The notes beneath the pieces are model-generated. The model had not been told where the DNA came from. It ran no database searches and worked only from the letters and a program-made list of their open reading frames with translations. A stretch of DNA of 64,000 nucleotides from Paraclostridium bifermentans (GTDB lineage: Bacteria; Bacillota; Clostridia; Peptostreptococcales; Peptostreptococcaceae): positions 1,550,001 to 1,614,000 of the forward strand of contig NZ_CP079737.1 of assembly GCF_019916025.1 (NCBI RefSeq). Reading direction: 5' to 3'. The position numbers were made by a program, and so were the translations under genes. Shown here in pieces: positions 18,297 to 27,714 of this stretch; within the stretch, counting starts at the first letter, position 1, and every line of letters begins with the position of its first letter.

Positions 18297-18938
18297 ATGG
18301 ATAAAAATTTACAGTGGGTTTGTGAGAAACAAATTGAAAGAACTATTAAGGCGTTAGAAAGTAACAATATGAATGGATACCTAGTAAAATCTAAAGAAGA
18401 TTTAATAAAAAAAATAGATGAGTTAGTAGAAGAGAACTCTTTAGTTGCATGTGGCGGTTCACAGACTTTATTCGAAACAGGAGTAATAGATTATTTAAGA
18501 AAAGGAAGATATGATTTTCTTGACAGATATAAAGAGGGCCTTAAGCCTAATGATATGAAAGACATATATAGAAAATCATTTTTTGCAGATGCATATTTTA
18601 CAAGCACGAATGCTATAACAGAAAATGGAGAACTTTACAATGTTGATGGAAATGGAAATAGAGTAGCCGCAATGTTATATGGTCCAGACAAAGTTATTGT
18701 TATATGTGGGAAAAATAAAATTGTTAAAGATGTAGATGCTGCTATAGAAAGAAATGAACAGTTTTCTGCTCCTGCGAACGCTAAAAGATTAGATACTAAA
18801 ACACCTTGCAAAGCTTCTGGTTATTGCATGGACTGTAAAAGTAGCGATAGAATATGCTGTGAATATACTTTGATAAAAAGACAAAGATCTCAAGGAAGAA
18901 TACATGTTATTTTTATAGATGAGAATTTTGGATATTAA
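18297..18938 (+). CDS. LUD domain protein (LutC/YkgG-like)
   Basis: 213 residues. It has the LUD fold pattern: GYLVKSKEDLIKKIDELV, the glycine loop VACGGSQTLFETGV, the ADAYFTSTNAITENGELYNVDG segment and PDKVIVICGKNKIV. LutC-type proteins belong to lactate utilisation complexes, but no LutA or LutB lies nearby, and stand-alone members are of unknown role. The cysteine cluster CKASGYCMDCKSSDRICC near residue 180 is suitable for metal or Fe-S binding. Tight coupling (2 bases) to the BrkB gene. Confidence 0.8.
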   Translation: MDKNLQWVCEKQIERTIKALESNNMNGYLVKSKEDLIKKIDELVEENSLVACGGSQTLFETGVIDYLRKGRYDFLDRYKEGLKPNDMKDIYRKSFFADAYFTSTNAITENGELYNVDGNGNRVAAMLYGPDKVIVICGKNKIVKDVDAAIERNEQFSAPANAKRLDTKTPCKASGYCMDCKSSDRICCEYTLIKRQRSQGRIHVIFIDENFGY

Positions 18939-18968
18939 TCATTAAATAAAACTAAATATTTAAACAAG

Positions 18969-19012
18969 AAGCCATATTAAAGCCTTTGAATCAGGATTGA
19001 TATGGCTTTTTT
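18969..19012 (+). terminator. Terminator after LUD gene
   Basis: AAGCCATAT / ATATGGCTT with a 22-base loop and T-run. Confidence 0.75.
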
Positions 19013-19094
19013 GTGTTTAATTTTAACTGTAGGAATATTATGTAATCAAATAAGAGACAATAAGTAAATAATAGTCTTCTATGGAGGTATTTAT

Positions 19095-19166
19095 ATGATA
19101 ATAAAAAACTTTTTATATGCTTATCAAATAAAAAATATTCAGGGTATACAACCTAATAAAGAATAA
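19095..19166 (+). CDS. Possible 23-residue leader peptide
   Basis: ATG with a perfect ATGGAGGT ribosome site; encodes MIIKNFLYAYQIKNIQGIQP plus three residues. It ends 18 bases before the pentapeptide-repeat gene, which itself lacks a good ribosome site, suggesting translational coupling. No known family. Confidence 0.45.
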   Translation: MIIKNFLYAYQIKNIQGIQPNKE

Positions 19167-19184
19167 GGGCAAAATCATATTCTA

Positions 19185-20375
19185 ATGGGATATATAAATT
19201 TTAAAGAAGAAGTTTATGTAACTAAAAATCAGTTACATAAAAGGAAGATAAACAATAAAAACTTATTTGATAGCATATTAAGGCATAAAATTTTACCTGA
19301 AACATATAATCCTTGCAAACAGTACAGTTTTAAAGTTTTTAATGAAGAAATGTTTGGCAAACAAGGAATTTTAGATGAAGATAAATTTTCTACAATAGAA
19401 AATAAAGATATTATATGTACAAAGTTTATTGGATGTACATTCAGAAACTTAAATTTTAAAGAATGTAGATTTGTGGGCTGTATATTTGAAAATTGCAAAT
19501 TTGAAGATGGAGGAGTGAGTTTTGAAAATTGTAGTTTTTTTAAAGAAGAAAGCCAAAGTAAGCCATCTTTAAATAAGTATGACAATTTATCATGTCATTT
19601 TATAAACTGTGATATTTATTCGAAATTTTTAAATTGTATACTATCTTTTGCTATTTTTGAAAAATGTAAATTGAATACAAGTAATTTTGAACAAAGTGCA
19701 ATGGACAATATTATAATTATAGATAGTTATTTGGATATGATAATTTTTGCTGATTGTGACTTATGTGGTGCCAAAACTATTTCAACATATATTAAAGATT
19801 TAGAGTTCAGAGATAAATTTCAAACTAAACTAGATGAAAAAAGCTTCTTTGATAAATTACCTGTTAAGTTTAAAACTAGGGACGAATATGAAGGTCTTTA
19901 TATGACATATGAAACCTTAGCTGATAAATTTAAAGAGAACTCTTTAAATAATAACTTTGGAGAATATTATTATTTGTGTAAAAATACTCAAAGAAAAACT
20001 TTAAAAATAATACCTAAGATAGAATCATATTTATACTGGCTTACTTGTGGGTACGGTGAGAGACCTGAATTTGCAGTATATTCATCACTAGTTATTATGT
20101 TTATATTTGCAATTTTATATTTATTTTTAGGCGTAGAGATAGACGATAAAACTATTATATATAATATGAGCACTATAAAAAATTTATCTATATCTAAATT
20201 TTTAAAAGACCTAAATGAAACACTAAGTTTAAGTATAGGATCATTTGGAGGAGTAGGGACTATAAATTGCAAACCGACAGAAATTAGTTATATATTAACA
20301 AATCTAGAAGTACTAATCGGGGTTATAATGATGGGATTAGGAATAGGAACTTTAACTAGAAAAGTTGTTAGATAA
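19185..20375 (+). CDS. Pentapeptide-repeat protein with channel-like C-terminal region
   Basis: 396 residues. Residues ~75-205 form pentapeptide-like repeats rich in C/N-x-F/L (for example CTFRNLNFKECRFVGCIFENCKF, written here in overlapping five-residue steps), predicted to build a right-handed quadrilateral beta helix. Residues ~285-396 hold two hydrophobic helices around SLSIGSFGGVGTIN and end in LEVLIGVIMMGLGIGTLTRK. The ending strongly resembles the inner helix of two-TM potassium channels (ion_trans_2), with GGVGT at the place of the TVGYG filter. Selectivity is doubtful because the filter is altered. Closest role: membrane pore or sensor; no partner gene apparent. Confidence 0.6.
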   Translation: MGYINFKEEVYVTKNQLHKRKINNKNLFDSILRHKILPETYNPCKQYSFKVFNEEMFGKQGILDEDKFSTIENKDIICTKFIGCTFRNLNFKECRFVGCIFENCKFEDGGVSFENCSFFKEESQSKPSLNKYDNLSCHFINCDIYSKFLNCILSFAIFEKCKLNTSNFEQSAMDNIIIIDSYLDMIIFADCDLCGAKTISTYIKDLEFRDKFQTKLDEKSFFDKLPVKFKTRDEYEGLYMTYETLADKFKENSLNNNFGEYYYLCKNTQRKTLKIIPKIESYLYWLTCGYGERPEFAVYSSLVIMFIFAILYLFLGVEIDDKTIIYNMSTIKNLSISKFLKDLNETLSLSIGSFGGVGTINCKPTEISYILTNLEVLIGVIMMGLGIGTLTRKVVR

Positions 20376-20471
20376 GTTTTAAAAATAATGAAAATTTAGA
20401 AAATATTGAAAAAACAGTTGATTATTTACAATAATATATATATAATTTACTTAATATAAAAAGTGAATAAA

Positions 20472-20640
20472 AAAGGTAGAGGCGCGGTACTTATAAGTAC
20501 TAGTAATGAGTTAAGCACATAGATTTACTAGGAAAGGAATTATCGCCGAAGTTTATAACTGATGCTTTAAGGTTATATGCTGGGGGTGTATAGAATATAT
20601 ACATCACTGTCACAAATTATATTTGTGTTGAGCTATCATT
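20472..20640 (+). ncRNA. Lysine riboswitch (L box)
   Basis: Conserved L-box blocks appear in order: GGTAGAGGCGCGG, the turn-containing P2 arm with AGTAATGAG, AAAGGAATTATCGCCGAAG, GCTGGGGGTGTA, CACTGTCAC and GAGCTATC. These match the lysine aptamer upstream of lysC in Bacillus subtilis. A strong terminator at 20677 follows, so lysine binding is expected to stop transcription of the transporter gene. Confidence 0.92.
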
Positions 20641-20676
20641 TAAGGAAGTTAATATTGTGCAGATTTTGCATAATAT

Positions 20677-20708
20677 AAAAAGCCTTGAGTGTATACTCAA
20701 GGCTTTTT
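20677..20708 (+). terminator. Riboswitch-controlled terminator
   Basis: AAAAAGCCTTGAGT GTAT ACTCAAGGCTTTTT; expression platform of the lysine riboswitch. Confidence 0.9.
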
Positions 20709-20775
20709 CTTATTTAAAGCCCTAAGTATTTATTACCCTTTGCATTCACTAAAGCTAAATTTAGGGAGGATTTTT

Positions 20776-22515
20776 ATGAGAAACAAAAAATATTTTGTAG
20801 TTTTATTAACTTTAGTTTTAGTAGTTTTATTAACACCTATTTCATTTGCACAAGAAACGGATATAGCATTTCAAAACGCAAGTAAATTTAAATTTTTAAC
20901 ATTGATTCCACCACTAGTATCTATACTTTTAGCATTTATTACTAAAAATGTTGTAATATCCTTATTTATAGGTATATTATCTGGAAGCTTTTTACTTAGT
21001 TTAAATAGTACTAATTTTATTTTAGCTTTACCCCAAAGCTTCATAGATTTTATATATAGAGCGCTTAATTCACTTGCAGACCCATGGAATGCAGGTATAA
21101 TACTCCAAGTTCTAGCTATTGGAGGGGTTATTCATTTAGTAGCAAAAATGGGAGGAGCTAAAGCAATAGCAATAAGCTTAGCGGACAAAGCTAAAAGTTC
21201 AAAAGGAACTCAAATTATAACATGGTTTTTGGGACTTTTAGTATTCTTTGATGATTATGCAAATTCATTGATAGTAGGGCCTATTATGAGACCAGTAAGC
21301 GACAAAATGAATATTTCTAGAGAAAGACTTGCTTTTATAATTGATGCAACAGCTGCACCTATTGCAGGACTTGCAATAATATCTACATGGATAGGATTAG
21401 AAGTTGGACTTATAAATGATGCTTTTTCAGGTATTGGGCTAAATAATGATGCTTTTGGGATATTCTTACAAACTATTCCCTATAGATTTTATAATATATT
21501 AATCTTAGCATTTGTAATTATAACTATTGTTTTAGCTAAGGATTTTGGTCCTATGAGAAAAGCTGAGATTAAAGCGAAACAATCTGATTTTAATAACTTA
21601 GATACAAAACATAACGATTCAATTCAATCAGAGTTAGAACCTAAAGTTGGAGTGAAACTGAGTATATGGAATGCAATTATTCCTATTGGAACTCTTATAG
21701 TTACATCATTAATATTTTTTTATTATAGTGGATACACATCAATAGTTAATGGGGATAATATTGAACTTCAAAATTTAATGTTTAAATCACCATGGTCATT
21801 TTTAGCTATAAAAGAAGCATTTAGCTCAGCAGATGCATCAGTAGTACTATTCCAATCAGCTATTATTTCAAGTATAGTCGCTATTTTAATGGCTGTTTCT
21901 AAAAAAATATTTAAAGTGTCTGAAGCTATAGAAATTTGGATAGATGGTATGAAAAGTTTGTTAATGACAGCTGTTATTTTAATTTTGGCATGGTCGTTAA
22001 GCTCAGTAATAAAAGATTTGGGGACAGCTAAATTTCTAGTTACATTACTGTCAGGATCTATGCCAGCATTTTTACTACCTAGCGTAATATTTATACTAGG
22101 CTCAATAATATCTTTTTCAACAGGGACAGCTTATGGAACTATGGGGATACTAATGCCACTTGCGATTCCTCTTGCACACTCTATAAATCCAGAAATATCA
22201 TTTATAGTAATATCTACAAGTGCTGTGCTTACGGGTGCTATATTTGGTGATCATTGTTCACCTATATCAGACACAACTATCTTATCATCTATGGGAGCTG
22301 GATGTAATCATATAGACCATGTAAAAACGCAAATGCCATATGCTCTATTTGTAGCAAGCATAACTGTATTATTTGGATATATACCTGCAGGTCTAGGAAT
22401 ATCAATATATATAGTTATACCTATTTCGATATTAGCTATTTTTATAGGAGTACAACTATTTGGGAAAAAAGCAGATGAATATGAGGTTTGCGAAATAAAA
22501 GAAACTTTAATCTAA
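20776..22515 (+). CDS. lysW: NhaC-family transporter, probable lysine importer
   Basis: 579 residues from ATG 20776 (AGGGAGGA upstream); the frame is open further up but those codons lie within the terminator. The N-terminus looks like a signal-like helix ending FAQETD, followed by about 11-12 hydrophobic segments. Landmarks of the Na+/H+ antiporter NhaC superfamily are FFDDYANSLIVGPIMRP, STGTAYGTMGILMPLAIP and IFGDHCSPISDTTILSS. Sequence alone would say Na+/H+ antiporter, but placement directly under a lysine riboswitch is the known hallmark of the LysW lysine transporter group. Single-gene unit. Confidence 0.85.
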   Translation: MRNKKYFVVLLTLVLVVLLTPISFAQETDIAFQNASKFKFLTLIPPLVSILLAFITKNVVISLFIGILSGSFLLSLNSTNFILALPQSFIDFIYRALNSLADPWNAGIILQVLAIGGVIHLVAKMGGAKAIAISLADKAKSSKGTQIITWFLGLLVFFDDYANSLIVGPIMRPVSDKMNISRERLAFIIDATAAPIAGLAIISTWIGLEVGLINDAFSGIGLNNDAFGIFLQTIPYRFYNILILAFVIITIVLAKDFGPMRKAEIKAKQSDFNNLDTKHNDSIQSELEPKVGVKLSIWNAIIPIGTLIVTSLIFFYYSGYTSIVNGDNIELQNLMFKSPWSFLAIKEAFSSADASVVLFQSAIISSIVAILMAVSKKIFKVSEAIEIWIDGMKSLLMTAVILILAWSLSSVIKDLGTAKFLVTLLSGSMPAFLLPSVIFILGSIISFSTGTAYGTMGILMPLAIPLAHSINPEISFIVISTSAVLTGAIFGDHCSPISDTTILSSMGAGCNHIDHVKTQMPYALFVASITVLFGYIPAGLGISIYIVIPISILAIFIGVQLFGKKADEYEVCEIKETLI

Positions 22516-22532
22516 AAAATTAATCATATAAT

Positions 22533-22603
22533 AAAAAACTATCTGAAAAGTTAAATTTGATGGATTCTATTTTATCTAATTTAAACTCAAAGGATAGTTT
22601 TTT
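22533..22603 (+). terminator. Terminator after lysW
   Basis: Outer stem AAAACTATC / GGATAGTTTT with an inner AAATT/AATTT arm; T-run follows. Confidence 0.7.
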
Positions 22604-22664
22604 GTTTGTATTGATAGGTATATACATCAATTAATATAATAAACTATACTAAGGGGGGAAGTGT

Positions 22665-22865
22665 ATGAAGTTTACAGATATTTTAAAAGACGTTTTTTCA
22701 AGTGTAAGGAAAATGATAGCGATATGTCTAACTATTGTATTTTGCTACTTAAGTATAATAGGAAGTATAAAACCATCTGAATTTATGCCTATCTTTAGTA
22801 TGGTTGTAGGATATTACTTTGGAAAATCTACAGCTTTAGAAATGCCAAATCAAAAGAAAGATTAG
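22665..22865 (+). CDS. Small membrane protein, unknown
   Basis: 66 residues with an amphipathic N-terminus and two hydrophobic stretches (IAICLTIVFCYLSIIG and FSMVVGYYFGKSTAL). Proteins of this size and pattern occur in many Firmicutes and phages, but no function is known. AAGGGGGGAAG ribosome site. It could share a transcript with the ABC genes 67 bases downstream, although a separate -10 (TATAAT, 22900-22905) exists for those. Confidence 0.6.
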   Translation: MKFTDILKDVFSSVRKMIAICLTIVFCYLSIIGSIKPSEFMPIFSMVVGYYFGKSTALEMPNQKKD

Positions 22866-22931
22866 TTTAAATTAGATTTAGTTATCATCTCAAATAGTGT
22901 ATAATGACTATAAGAAACAGGAGGAGATGAT

Positions 22932-23636
22932 ATGAAAAACTACATAAAATTTGAAAATGTAAAAAAGACCTATACTATGGGTGAAGTTGAAATAAATGCA
23001 TTAGATGGTGTGAATTTTTCAATTGATAAAGGTGAACTCGTAATAATTGTAGGTGCTAGTGGAGCAGGAAAAAGCACCATACTAAACATACTAGGAGGTA
23101 TGGATTCATCAACAGATGGAACTGTACTTGTTGATTCGAAAAATATAAGTAATTATAGTGAAAAAGAATTAACAAAATATAGAAGACACGATATAGGATT
23201 TGTATTCCAATTTTATAATTTAGTTCAAAACTTAACTGCAATAGAAAATGTAGAATTAGCTACTCAAATTTGCAAGAACCCTTTAAACCCCAAGCAAGTT
23301 ATAGAATCAGTAGGACTTAATCATAGAAAAGACAATTTTCCATCGCAATTATCTGGAGGAGAACAGCAAAGAGTTGCTATAGCTAGAGCTCTTGCTAAAA
23401 ATCCTAAATTACTTTTATGTGATGAGCCAACTGGTGCGCTAGATTACAATACAGGTAAATCAATTCTTAAAGTACTCCAAGATACGAATAAAACACTTGG
23501 TGTTACTGTTATAATAATTACACATAACATGGCAATAGCTCCTATGGGAGATAAAGTAATTACTGTAAGAAATGGTAAGGTGCACAAAGTAGAAAAAAAT
23601 GAAGCTCCTATTCCTATAGAAAGGATAGAGTGGTAA
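22932..23636 (+). CDS. ABC transporter ATP-binding protein (MacB/LolD type)
   Basis: 234 residues with Walker [10 protein letters not shown] (~41-49), Q-loop FQFYNL, signature [15 protein letters not shown], Walker [13 protein letters not shown] and the switch His in IIITHNM. It belongs to the LolD/MacB/SalX group that drives FtsX-type permeases. The permease gene begins two bases after its stop. A promoter -10 TATAAT lies at 22900. Substrate unknown; such pairs move lipids, peptides or antimicrobial compounds. Confidence 0.92.
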   Translation: MKNYIKFENVKKTYTMGEVEINALDGVNFSIDKGELVIIVGASGAGKSTILNILGGMDSSTDGTVLVDSKNISNYSEKELTKYRRHDIGFVFQFYNLVQNLTAIENVELATQICKNPLNPKQVIESVGLNHRKDNFPSQLSGGEQQRVAIARALAKNPKLLLCDEPTGALDYNTGKSILKVLQDTNKTLGVTVIIITHNMAIAPMGDKVITVRNGKVHKVEKNEAPIPIERIEW

Positions 23637-23638
23637 AT

Positions 23639-26600
23639 ATGAGAAATCCTTTATTTAAAGACACTTTTAGGGAGATAAAAAAATCTAAAGGTAGATTTTT
23701 ATCTGTTTTTGCAATAATAACTTTAGGGGTTTCTTTTTTTACGGGAATAAAAGTTGCATCTCCTGTAATGGAAGTTACGGCAGACAAGTATTATGACCAA
23801 AATAATTTAATGGACTTAACTGTAGTTTCAACTTTAGGATTAACGGATAAAGATATTAATTCAATTTCTAAGGTAGACGGAGTTTCTAAGGTATATCCTA
23901 CATATTCAAAAGAAGTTTTAACTAGCATAGGTACAAATCAATTAGTTTTAAAAGTTCATGGATTGCCAGAAAAAAGTAATCGTGAATATATAAATAAAAT
24001 AAACATAACTGAAGGTAGATATCCAAAATCAGATGGTGAATGCTTAATTGAAAACTCTCAGGATATACCGTTGGGAAGTACTATAAAAATTTATGGAGAT
24101 AATAACGAAGATTTAAGTAGAACCTTAAAACACAATGAATATAAAGTTGTTGGTAAAGTAGAGACTCCATACTATATAGCAAGAGCAAAAGGGAGTAGTA
24201 ATATAGGTAGTGGAACTTTAAATAGTTTTATGATGGTTTTAAATAATGAATTTAAACTAAACAACTACACAGAGAGTTATATAACTGTAGATGGAGTAAA
24301 AGATTTAAATTCTTATTCAAAAGAATATGAAAACAAAGTTCAAAACATAGAAGACAAATTAGTTGATCTTGGAAAAGATCGAGCTAATTTAAGATATAAA
24401 GAAATAATCAATGATGCTAATGAAAAATTATCTGAAGGCAAGTCAAAGTTACAAGAAGAAAAAACTAATGCTTATAATGAGCTTGACAAAGCTAAAACTA
24501 AAATTGAAAACTCCAGGTCTAAAATAAAAAATAGTGAACAGGACCTTGATAAAAAAGAAAACCAAGTTAAAAGTGAAATTTCTTCTGCACAGAAAGCAAT
24601 AAGTTCAGCTTCTGAAAAATTAAGTTTAAGCGAAATTGAATTAAATAAACAAATAAATGCTTTTAATACAAGTAAAGACTCTGCTCAGCAAGAAATAAAC
24701 AAATCTAAGGATAAATTAAAAGAACAAGAAGATGAAGTTAATAAATTAAAAGATTACATAGCTAGTATAGAACAAGTTTTATCTAATGAATACTTAGATG
24801 AAGAAAAGAGAAAAGAACTTGAATTTATTTTAGAAAAAAGCAAACAAAAACTTGAAGTATCTGAGATGGCTTTATCGCAGGCAAGAGAAGAGATAACAAA
24901 ACAAGAACAAGTTTTTAACGATACTCAAAATAAATTGACATTAGCCAAAACGGATATAGAAAAAAACAAAGAATTAATAAATAGTCAAAACAATAATCTT
25001 GACACAAAGAAAAAAGAAGCTGAATCAGAATTTAAAAATGCTAGATATAAACTAGAACAAGGCAAAAAAGAACTTGAAAGCGGACAAGCTCAATATTTGA
25101 AAAATAAAAAAGAAGTAGAAGCTAAGTTGCAAAAAGCTCAGGATGAAATTGATAGAGAAGAGAAAAAAATTAAAGATATAAAAAATGGTAAGTGGTATAT
25201 TTTAGATAGAAATACCAACTATGGGTTTGTTGATTACAAAAACTCTGCTAATAGTATAGAGTCTATTTCTAAAATATTCCCTGTGTTTTTCTTTTCATTA
25301 GCAGCTTTAATTTGTTTAACTACTATGACTAGAATGGTTGATGAACAAAGAATAAATATTGGAACTATGAAAGCTTTAGGATATGGTACTGGAGCTATAA
25401 TGTTAAAATACATACTATATTCATTATTAGCGAGCGTTTTGGGAAGCCTCTTAGGTAATTTAATAGGACTTACTGTATTCCCTTCTGTCATATATAATGC
25501 GTATGCTAGCATGACATATACGCTTCCTAAAGTTACCCTAGTCTTTAGTGTAAAATTAATTATATTATCTACATTAATAGCAGTTTTAACAACTACATTA
25601 GCTTCAGTATATTCTTGCTATAAAGAGTTAAAAGAAGTTCCATCTATACTTATGAGACCTAAAGCTCCTAAGGAAGGAAAAAGAATATTACTTGAAAGAA
25701 TAAGTTTCCTTTGGAATAGATTAAACTTTACACAAAAGGTAACATGTAGAAATATATTTAGGTACAAGAAAAGATTTTTTATGACTGTAATAGGAATAGC
25801 TGGATGCAGTGCTCTTTTATTAACTGGATTTGGTATAAAAGATTCTATATCATCAATAGTAGACAACCAGTATGGTCAGATAATAAAATACAATTTAACT
25901 TTAAACTATGGTAAAGATGTTTATAATAACTCTAAAAATAAAGAAGAAAAAATTATAGATAATGATGATCGAATAAATAATTATTTAAATATAAAAAATA
26001 AAAGTTATAAGGTTGTCAATAATTCGATAGAGAAAGATGCAAATATTATAGTTCCTGAAAATATTAATGAGATAAATAAATTTATAAACTTAAAAAATAG
26101 GGTAAGTAATGAAAAGTATACTTTAAATAATGATGGAATTTTAATAACTGAAAAATTAGCTAAATTATTAAAAGTTAAAGTTGGAGATTCAATAATTTTA
26201 AAAAATGAAGATAATAAAGAGTTTAAAGTAAATGTTTCTGGAGTAGTGGAAAACTATGTAGGTCATTATATATATATGAGTCCTAAATTGTATAAAAGCA
26301 CCTTTAATGAGACTGTTAGTTTTAATGAAGTATTAGTTAACACAAAAAATGGTATTTCTCAAGAGAAATTAGGCAAAGATATGATGAATTTAGATAATAT
26401 AAACTCAGCTACATTTAATACAAGTGCAAAAAGTTCTTTTTCTGATATGATAACTAATTTAAATAGTGTGGTTATACTTATAATAGTATCTGCAGGAGCT
26501 CTCGCATTTATTGTTTTGTATAATCTTACAAATGTTAATATAAGCGAGAGAATAAGGGAAATAGCAACTATAAAGGTCTTAGGATTTTATGATAATGAAG

Positions 26601-26860
26601 TATCTTCATATGTATTTAGAGAAAATATAATTTTAACTATAATAGGAACAATTCTAGGATTGATTTTAGGTGTATTTTTACATAGATTTATCATGACTAC
26701 TGCTGAACTTGAATTCGTTATGTTTGGTAGGGAAATAAAATCTATAAGTTTTATATTATCTGGATTGCTTACATTTATATTTGCTACATTAGTAAATCTT
26801 TGTATGTACTTTAAACTAAAGAAAGTTAAAATGGTTGAATCTTTAAAATCTGTAGATTAA
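23639..26860 (+). CDS. FtsX-like ABC permease with large coiled-coil domain
   Basis: About 1,073 residues from ATG 23639. Layout: TM helix near residues 20-40, extracytoplasmic domain, a long lysine/glutamate-rich coiled coil (~260-515), a first FtsX three-helix block (~540-680, with TMTRMVDEQRINIGTMKALG), another TM and extracytoplasmic domain (~715-935), and a second FtsX block at the end containing ERIREIATIKVLGFY. This is the MacB-like arrangement of two FtsX domains seen in large mechanotransmitting exporters. It works with the ATPase upstream. The original function of the coiled coil is probably to reach across the cell wall space. Confidence 0.9.
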   Translation: MRNPLFKDTFREIKKSKGRFLSVFAIITLGVSFFTGIKVASPVMEVTADKYYDQNNLMDLTVVSTLGLTDKDINSISKVDGVSKVYPTYSKEVLTSIGTNQLVLKVHGLPEKSNREYINKINITEGRYPKSDGECLIENSQDIPLGSTIKIYGDNNEDLSRTLKHNEYKVVGKVETPYYIARAKGSSNIGSGTLNSFMMVLNNEFKLNNYTESYITVDGVKDLNSYSKEYENKVQNIEDKLVDLGKDRANLRYKEIINDANEKLSEGKSKLQEEKTNAYNELDKAKTKIENSRSKIKNSEQDLDKKENQVKSEISSAQKAISSASEKLSLSEIELNKQINAFNTSKDSAQQEINKSKDKLKEQEDEVNKLKDYIASIEQVLSNEYLDEEKRKELEFILEKSKQKLEVSEMALSQAREEITKQEQVFNDTQNKLTLAKTDIEKNKELINSQNNNLDTKKKEAESEFKNARYKLEQGKKELESGQAQYLKNKKEVEAKLQKAQDEIDREEKKIKDIKNGKWYILDRNTNYGFVDYKNSANSIESISKIFPVFFFSLAALICLTTMTRMVDEQRINIGTMKALGYGTGAIMLKYILYSLLASVLGSLLGNLIGLTVFPSVIYNAYASMTYTLPKVTLVFSVKLIILSTLIAVLTTTLASVYSCYKELKEVPSILMRPKAPKEGKRILLERISFLWNRLNFTQKVTCRNIFRYKKRFFMTVIGIAGCSALLLTGFGIKDSISSIVDNQYGQIIKYNLTLNYGKDVYNNSKNKEEKIIDNDDRINNYLNIKNKSYKVVNNSIEKDANIIVPENINEINKFINLKNRVSNEKYTLNNDGILITEKLAKLLKVKVGDSIILKNEDNKEFKVNVSGVVENYVGHYIYMSPKLYKSTFNETVSFNEVLVNTKNGISQEKLGKDMMNLDNINSATFNTSAKSSFSDMITNLNSVVILIIVSAGALAFIVLYNLTNVNISERIREIATIKVLGFYDNEVSSYVFRENIILTIIGTILGLILGVFLHRFIMTTAELEFVMFGREIKSISFILSGLLTFIFATLVNLCMYFKLKKVKMVESLKSVD

Positions 26861-26878
26861 TATATGAGGGATGATAAC

Positions 26879-27574
26879 ATGATTTATGATAATATTGTAA
26901 AAGCTACATTTATAAAACGACCAAATAGATTTATAGCACATTGTATTGTAGATGGAAAAGAAGAAATTGTTCATGTAAAAAATACCGGAAGATGTAAAGA
27001 ACTTCTTATTGAAGGTTGTACTGTATATTTACAAGAACATGACAATCCAAATAGAAAAACTAAGTATTCACTTATAAGTGTTGTAAAAGGAAATAGATTA
27101 ATAAATATGGATTCTCAAGTTCCAAATAAAATAGCTTATGAAGCTTTACTAAATAAAAAAATAGTTCTTCCTGGACTAGATGAGGAGATAATAACTATAA
27201 AGCCTGAAAAAACATATAAATCATCTAGATTTGACATCTATATAGAAACAAAATCAAAAAAAGCTTTTGTTGAGATTAAAGGAGTTACTCTAGAAGAGGA
27301 TGGCGTGGTCTTATTTCCAGATGCGAAAACTGAGAGAGGCGTCAAGCATGTTGGAGAGCTTATAGAAGCATCTAAAGATGGTTATGTAAGTTATATATTA
27401 TTTGTTGTACAAATGGATAATGTAAAGTATTTCACACCTAATATTAAAATGCATCAAGAGTTTGGAGATGTGTTAAAAAAAGCAAATTTAAATGGAGTTA
27501 ATATAATTTCATACGATTGCAATGTAAGTGAAAATTCTATAAGTATAAACGAAAAGGTTAAAGTAATATTATAA
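26879..27574 (+). CDS. sfsA: DNA/RNA nuclease SfsA
   Basis: 231 residues from ATG 26879, which has GAGGGATG at the right spacing; the ATG at 26864 overlaps this site. Family motifs: FIKRPNRFIAHC, HVKNTGRCKELL, RFDIYIE, FVEIKGVTLEEDGVVLFPDA, TERGVKHVGEL. The ELDxK-like nuclease centre is in RFDIYIE...FVEIKG. SfsA cleaves nucleic acids and was named as a sugar fermentation regulator. It starts shortly after the permease gene and may be co-transcribed. Confidence 0.92.
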   Translation: MIYDNIVKATFIKRPNRFIAHCIVDGKEEIVHVKNTGRCKELLIEGCTVYLQEHDNPNRKTKYSLISVVKGNRLINMDSQVPNKIAYEALLNKKIVLPGLDEEIITIKPEKTYKSSRFDIYIETKSKKAFVEIKGVTLEEDGVVLFPDAKTERGVKHVGELIEASKDGYVSYILFVVQMDNVKYFTPNIKMHQEFGDVLKKANLNGVNIISYDCNVSENSISINEKVKVIL

Positions 27575-27580
27575 AGTTTA

Positions 27581-27617
27581 AAAATAGTGTAATTTATTAA
27601 ATTACACTATTTTTTTG
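27581..27617 (+). terminator. Terminator after sfsA
   Basis: AAAATAGTGTAATTT / AAATTACACTATTTT with T-run. Confidence 0.85.
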
Positions 27618-27714
27618 TGGAATTTTAAATATTAGATTTATATTTGAGTAATATCTACTGAACTGTAAAAGTATAATATTATAATTATACTTTTTAAAAT
27701 TAAAGGGGGAGCGT

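Noticed and set aside
20689-20775. Longer N-terminus for the NhaC-type transporter
   Set aside because: Those codons overlap the riboswitch terminator; ATG 20776 follows AGGGAGGA and begins a normal signal-like helix.
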